From Chelatococcus asaccharovorans (GTDB lineage Bacteria > Pseudomonadota > Alphaproteobacteria > Rhizobiales > Beijerinckiaceae): DNA of 64,000 bases. Of the stretch, positions 59,903 through 64,000 are shown piece after piece. The DNA lies in the NCBI RefSeq assembly GCF_003201475.1, contig NZ_QJJK01000007.1, positions 1 through 64,000 on the forward strand, in the 5' to 3' direction. The first letter of the stretch is position 1; each line of letters opens with the position of its first letter. A program made the position numbers and the translations under genes. The notes below the pieces were generated by a model. That model saw nothing but the letters and a program-made list of their open reading frames with translations. It was not told where the DNA came from and did no database searches.

Positions 59903-60643
59903 TCAAGCCTGTGGTCTGAGGGTGATCGCCAGATCCGGCCGGTCGGTGGTGAAAGCCGAGACGCCAGCGGCGAAGGCGCGGCTGATGGCCGCCTCGTCAT
60001 GGGCCGCGAAGACACCGAAGCGCACGCCTTCCTCTTCACAGATCGCCAGATCGTCGTCCGCCATTTGGGAGACGCGCAGCGCGAGTTCGCCGATGCCGGC
60101 GGCGCGAACCTTGCGTGCGAGGGCACGGATGTCGCGGCCGTGGGTGGTGAAATACGATTCCTTGACGAGAAAGATCAGCGGCCGTCCGGGGGCAAGGCGC
60201 GCCAGTTCCACCAGCGTCTCGAGGTCGAAGGACGTAAAGGTCGTGCGGTCCAAAAGGCCGCGCGCGGAAAGCTCCGCCACCACCTCGCCTTCGAGACCGG
60301 GATAACGGCTTCCGTCGGCGCGGTTCTTCAGTTCGACGCGGAGCTTGAGCGGGCTCGGGCCGAGGATGTCGAGGACCTCACCGAGGGAAGGGATGGTCTC
60401 GCCGTCGGTGCCGATGAGGCGGACCCTGTTGAGTGTGTTCCACGCGAGATCGGCGATCGCGCCGTCACCCTCAGCCGTGCGGCCGAGAGTGGCGTCGTGG
60501 TGCACCAGGAGCACGCCGTCACTGCTGCGGTGAATGTCGAACTCGACGAATTCGACCGGCAGGCCGGACGACTGGCGAAAGGCGAGGCGGCTGTTCTCGG
60601 GCCAGCATTGCGCACCACCGCGGTGCGAGGCGATCTCTGTCAT
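59903..60643 (-). CDS. Glycerophosphodiester phosphodiesterase family
   Basis: 246 residues. IASHRGGAQCWPENSRLAFR begins the TIM barrel with the catalytic HRG; FVEFDIHRSSDGVLLVHHDA supplies the E-x-D and HD. No signal peptide, so it is cytoplasmic (UgpQ-like). The products are glycerol-3-phosphate and an alcohol. It is divergent from the RpiR gene across a 150-base gap. Confidence 0.9.
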   Translation of the reverse strand: MTEIASHRGGAQCWPENSRLAFRQSSGLPVEFVEFDIHRSSDGVLLVHHDATLGRTAEGDGAIADLAWNTLNRVRLIGTDGETIPSLGEVLDILGPSPLKLRVELKNRADGSRYPGLEGEVVAELSARGLLDRTTFTSFDLETLVELARLAPGRPLIFLVKESYFTTHGRDIRALARKVRAAGIGELALRVSQMADDDLAICEEEGVRFGVFAAHDEAAISRAFAAGVSAFTTDRPDLAITLRPQA

Positions 60644-60703
60644 GGAATTCGGTTCCCGAGGCTATGGGCCAATCTCGATGTCACCCGCCCTATCACGGGT
60701 TTG

Positions 60704-60748
60704 TGCAAGTTTTATTGCGTTGCTGGATTGAGCGCAATAAAACTTGCA
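60704..60748. promoter_or_regulatory. 16-bp inverted repeat, candidate RpiR operator
   Basis: TGCAAGTTTTATTGCG (60704-60719) and its exact complement (60733-60748), 13 nt apart, between the glycerophosphodiesterase and the RpiR gene. Confidence 0.6.
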
Positions 60749-60792
60749 TGGCGCGCGGCACTTCGTCTACCGTCATGATCAAGGGAGGGCGT

Positions 60793-61632
60793 ATGAGCCT
60801 GACAGAGATCATCGCTGCGCAGCAGGGCAAGTTGTCGGAGGCAGACCGGCGGCTGGTCGATGTCCTGCTGGCCGACAAGGCCGCGGGCAGCTTTCTGCCG
60901 GCGCATCTGGTTGCACGCAAGGCCGGGGTCCATGCCTCGACGGCGGGCCGGCTCGCCCGCAAGCTCGGTTTTTCCTCCTATCGCGACATGCGCGGCGCAT
61001 TGCAGGATACGATCCTGGCGGATCTCGACGCCTCGGTGCGCGTGCGTCGGCGTTTGAAGCGCGCGGAGGGCCACTCGCTGCTCGCCTCGGTGGTCGAGGG
61101 CGAGATCAGCGCATTGGCCGCGCTACCGTCTCAGGTGTCCGATGCCGATATCGTCCATGCGGCCGGGATGCTGCGCGATGCCGACAGTATTCTGGCCTTT
61201 GGAGAGGGGCATGCCAGCAGTCTCGCCGAGATTTTCGTGCGCAGGCTGGTGCGCTCCGGCTATGAGGCGCGCCATGTTGGCCACGCCGACTGGCAGGCTG
61301 CGGATGCGCTCTTGAGCCTGACCGCTGAGGACATTGTCGTCGCCTTCGTCTTCCGGCACGCGAGCCCCGGCGCGTCGCGGGTCGTGAACTATGCCAAGAG
61401 CGTGGGCGCGACCACGCTTCTCGTGACGGATCGCCACGCGGGCATGCCGGCCTGCGACACCAAGCTCGTCGCGGCCCGCGGCAACGAGGGCGAGTTCCAT
61501 TCGCTCTCGGTGCCGATGGCGATCTGCAACACGCTGATCCTCGAATTGTCGCGGACGGATCACGGTCGCTCGCTCGCGAAGCTTGCGAAGGTCGATATGT
61601 TGCAGCGCATGTTCCGGGAAAGACCTGATTAA
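60793..61632 (+). CDS. MurR/RpiR-family transcriptional regulator
   Basis: 279 residues from ATG 60793 (GGGAGGG upstream). N-terminal HTH: LTEIIAAQQGKLSEADRRL, HLVARKAGVHASTAGRLARK; SIS domain from about residue 120 (DADSILAFGEGHASSLAEIF, DIVVAFVFRHASPGASRVVN), which binds phosphosugars. It precedes a peptide-type ABC gene set and lies opposite glycerophosphodiesterase. Confidence 0.9.
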   Translation: MSLTEIIAAQQGKLSEADRRLVDVLLADKAAGSFLPAHLVARKAGVHASTAGRLARKLGFSSYRDMRGALQDTILADLDASVRVRRRLKRAEGHSLLASVVEGEISALAALPSQVSDADIVHAAGMLRDADSILAFGEGHASSLAEIFVRRLVRSGYEARHVGHADWQAADALLSLTAEDIVVAFVFRHASPGASRVVNYAKSVGATTLLVTDRHAGMPACDTKLVAARGNEGEFHSLSVPMAICNTLILELSRTDHGRSLAKLAKVDMLQRMFRERPD

Positions 61633-61701
61633 GCGTGCCGTGTAATCGGCGTCGCCCGCGTATTCAAAAAGCCTCGCGAGAGGGGCGATTGACTGGGAGG
61701 A

Positions 61702-63312
61702 ATGAAGATGAACTCGAGGCTCTCCGTAACGACATCATGGGCTGCTCTTGCGGCTGTCCTCGTTGTGCTGCCAAGCCTGTCGGCGACGGCGGCCGACCGG
61801 CCCGACGTGACCGTCGCGGTCAATGAGCTGGCGCGCGCACTCGACCCCGGCGAGCGCACCGGCAATGTCGACGTGCGCGTCTATTACTCGATCTTCGATA
61901 CGCTGATCCGGCGTGATTTCGCCCATCCGACGGCCGATGGCGGCGCGAAGCTCGTGCCGGGCCTGGCGGAGAGCTGGTCCTGGACCACGCCGACGACCTT
62001 CGACGTCAAGCTCAGGCAGGGTGTCAAATGCCACGACGGCAGCCCCTTCAACGCCAATGACGTACTGGCGACCTTCTCGCCGGACCGCCTATGGGGAGAA
62101 AAGCCCTACTATCCCGACGGCCGCGTTTACTTCGGAAATTTGACCGGCGTCGATAAGCTCGACGACTTTACGGTGCGATTTACTGTCGCCCAGCACGATC
62201 CGATCATGGCGCATCGTCTGTCGAGCTACATGTCCTTCGTCATTTGCGACGAGCCATGGAACGCCTTCAAGAAGGACGGCGTCGCGGCCAAGGTCTGGAT
62301 GGACGAGGCCGCGAAGGCTCTGCGTTGGAAACCGGTCGGCACCGGTCCCTATAAGTTCTCCGAATATCAGAGAAACGATCGCATCAAGCTCGTCGCCTTT
62401 GATGAGTATTACGAGGGTGCCCCCGCCGCGAAGTCGATCACCTTCCGCTCTGTGCCCGAAGTCGCAGCGCGCGTCGCCGGGCTCGTTGCCGGGGATTTCG
62501 ACATTGCCGTCGAGATCCCGCCGGATCAGTGGGAGAGCCTCAAGAAGTACAATGACATCGTGCTGAAGACCGAGCCGCTGGAAAACAGCCACGTACTTCA
62601 GTTCAACACGAACGATCCCGTGCTTGCGGACAAGAAGCTGCGCCATGCGATGAGCCTTGCCATCGACCGCAAGGCGCTGATCGACGCGCTGTGGAAGGGC
62701 GAGACCTACGCGCCGAACGGCCATCAGCTTCCGAGCTTCGGAGCGATGTATGTCAAGGACAACCCGGGCTACGACTACAACCCTGAACTTGCCAAGAAGC
62801 TCGTAGCTGAAAGTGGCTACAAGGGTCAGGAAATTTCCTACCGCCTGATTCCGAATTACTATCTCTATAATGTCGAGGCGGCGCAGATCATCCAGGAGAT
62901 GTGGCGCGCCGTAGGCATCAATGCCCGGATCGATTTCGTCGAAAGCTTCAACGAGGTGCGCAAGCCCGGCGCCCAGGTCTTCGCCTGGTCGAACACCTAC
63001 CGCGTCCCTGACCCGACGGGCTCGATCCTCGCGCTCTGGGGGCCCGACACCGAGAACCAGACGGGCTGGAAGTTCTACGGGGCGAGCGAGGCCTTCAACA
63101 CCGCGGCGCGCGAGTTGCAGGCCGAAAGCGACGAGGCCAAGCGCAAGGCCATTTTCGCCAGGCTGCTGACGGCGTTCCAGGACGACATGCCGATGACCAT
63201 GCTTTACAATCCGGTCACGGGCTATGCCATGAAGAAGACGATCAACTGGACACCCTATAGCCAGTATTACATGGACTTCCGCCCGTCGAACTTCTCGATC
63301 GCCGCGAAGTGA
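61702..63312 (+). CDS. Peptide-family (family 5) ABC transporter substrate-binding protein
   Basis: 536 residues. Signal peptide ends at SATAADRP. LVPGLAESWSWTTPTTFDVK, VKCHDGSPFNANDVLATFS, and LRHAMSLAIDRKALIDALWK are family 5 motifs. The periplasmic receptor of an oligopeptide/nickel/glycan-type importer; the substrate is not evident. The RpiR regulator lies immediately upstream. Confidence 0.9.
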   Translation: MKMNSRLSVTTSWAALAAVLVVLPSLSATAADRPDVTVAVNELARALDPGERTGNVDVRVYYSIFDTLIRRDFAHPTADGGAKLVPGLAESWSWTTPTTFDVKLRQGVKCHDGSPFNANDVLATFSPDRLWGEKPYYPDGRVYFGNLTGVDKLDDFTVRFTVAQHDPIMAHRLSSYMSFVICDEPWNAFKKDGVAAKVWMDEAAKALRWKPVGTGPYKFSEYQRNDRIKLVAFDEYYEGAPAAKSITFRSVPEVAARVAGLVAGDFDIAVEIPPDQWESLKKYNDIVLKTEPLENSHVLQFNTNDPVLADKKLRHAMSLAIDRKALIDALWKGETYAPNGHQLPSFGAMYVKDNPGYDYNPELAKKLVAESGYKGQEISYRLIPNYYLYNVEAAQIIQEMWRAVGINARIDFVESFNEVRKPGAQVFAWSNTYRVPDPTGSILALWGPDTENQTGWKFYGASEAFNTAARELQAESDEAKRKAIFARLLTAFQDDMPMTMLYNPVTGYAMKKTINWTPYSQYYMDFRPSNFSIAAK

Positions 63313-63317
63313 CCGGC

Positions 63318-64000
63318 ATGACCATTGCGGAACCGGGGGAGGGCAAGAACACCCTCCTCGCGGTCGAGGATCTGACCGTCGGCTTCCGCACGGCGCGGGG
63401 CTATGCCGACGTCCTCCACGCGGTCTCCTTCCGCGTGGAGCAAGGCCGCACCACCTGCGTCGTCGGCGAAAGCGGCAGCGGCAAGAGCGTGACCTGCCAG
63501 GCCATTCTCGGCCTTGTGCCGCGCAACGGCCGCCGTACCGGCGGGCGCATCCTGTTCGCGGGGATGGATCTTGCGGCGGCCGACGAGGCCACGCTGGAGC
63601 GCATCCGCGGGCGCGGCATCGGCATGGTCTTTCAGGATCCGCTGGGGTCGCTCAACCCGCTCCACACGGTCGGGGCGCAGCTGCGCGAGACCTTGCGCCT
63701 GCACACCGACCTTTCCGAACTCCAGCGCCAGAAGCGGGCGCTGGATCTTCTCGCCATGGTCGGTATCCCGGAACCGGAGCAGCGGCTTGCCTCCTATGTC
63801 CACCAGTTTTCCGGCGGCATGGCGCAGCGCATCATGATTGCGATGGCTTTGGCCTGCGAGCCGCAACTGCTCATCGCCGACGAGCCGACGACGGCCCTCG
63901 ATGTCACGATCCAGGCGCAGATCCTGGACCTCCTGAACCGTCTCAAGGCCGAGCTTGGCATGGCGATCCTGTTCATCACCCACGACCTCGGCGTGGTCGC
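63318..64000 (+). CDS. Oligopeptide-type ABC transporter ATP-binding protein (cut by window end)
   Basis: At least 227 residues from ATG 63318, 6 bases after the SBP stop. Walker [22 protein letters not shown]-loop [20 protein letters not shown], signature [20 protein letters not shown] and Walker [21 protein letters not shown]. It is OppD/DppD-like, and the reading frame continues beyond the window. The permease genes must lie further right. Confidence 0.9.
   Translation, partial: MTIAEPGEGKNTLLAVEDLTVGFRTARGYADVLHAVSFRVEQGRTTCVVGESGSGKSVTCQAILGLVPRNGRRTGGRILFAGMDLAAADEATLERIRGRGIGMVFQDPLGSLNPLHTVGAQLRETLRLHTDLSELQRQKRALDLLAMVGIPEPEQRLASYVHQFSGGMAQRIMIAMALACEPQLLIADEPTTALDVTIQAQILDLLNRLKAELGMAILFITHDLGVV

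Overview
The window reads as a chromosomal segment of a GC-rich alphaproteobacterium, most likely Hyphomicrobiales (relatives of Bosea, Chelatococcus or Methylobacterium). The pointers are a rhizobial-type hemP/hmuTUV heme locus with an Irr-like box, an OxyR-AhpC-AhpD cluster, and the roughly 105-bp GAGCATTTT-type intergenic repeat common in this order. The genus is an inference.

Positions 1 to about 29.85 kb form a mosaic accessory island ending at tRNA-Phe. A tyrosine integrase (28624-29757) and an AlpA-like protein lie just beyond the tRNA 3' end, as expected for an element integrated there; no second att copy was seen, so the far end is lost or left of the window. From the left the island holds a transposase remnant, two unknown genes, a phage tail segment with a tape-measure gene (1685-5824), a run of small immunity-like genes (5846-11100: CdiI-like, Imm33/DUF2185, DUF7674 and others) without visible toxins, an RlaP-type nucleotidyltransferase and a DUF3800 protein. 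Next come a graveyard of abutting gene fragments with an orphan BrnA antitoxin (12865-14166), a phage regulatory cassette on the minus strand (AntA/AntB, frameshifted P63C, KilA-N), a PIN-domain gene overlapped by an unknown partner, a RelE/ParE-type toxin-antitoxin pair, and an AT-rich KAP P-loop NTPase. A second tail module on the minus strand follows (tail terminator remnant, tail tube, chaperone with an A-AAA-AAC slippery site), then a DUF5131 phage gene and the integrase.

From tRNA-Phe (29853-29928) to the end the content looks like core or metabolic genome: a GT4 glycosyltransferase and glycogen-debranching-type enzyme; an acetyl-CoA hydrolase/CoA-transferase; an HpcH/HpaI aldolase; divergent oxyR and ahpC-ahpD; a secreted choloylglycine-hydrolase-like Ntn enzyme; glpD; allA; and a divergent catabolic locus (SDR and enolase-superfamily enzyme facing a GntR regulator, a 2-hydroxyacid dehydrogenase and a polar amino-acid-type ABC transporter). 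The heme system follows (hmuV-hmuU-hmuT-hemP divergent from a TonB heme receptor and an IsdG-like monooxygenase), then DUF2478-mobA, tusA with a glycerophosphodiesterase, and an RpiR-regulated peptide-family ABC transporter cut by the window end.

The most unusual structure is 48566-48999, inside the amino-acid ABC operon: a chain of palindromic units. One copy of the common Rhizobiales repeat is followed by four double-hairpin units that differ in sequence but share architecture, complementary stem changes and mostly CTAG boundaries. The strongest candidates for undescribed systems in the island are the immunity-like gene array, the PIN/partner operon and the KAP NTPase.
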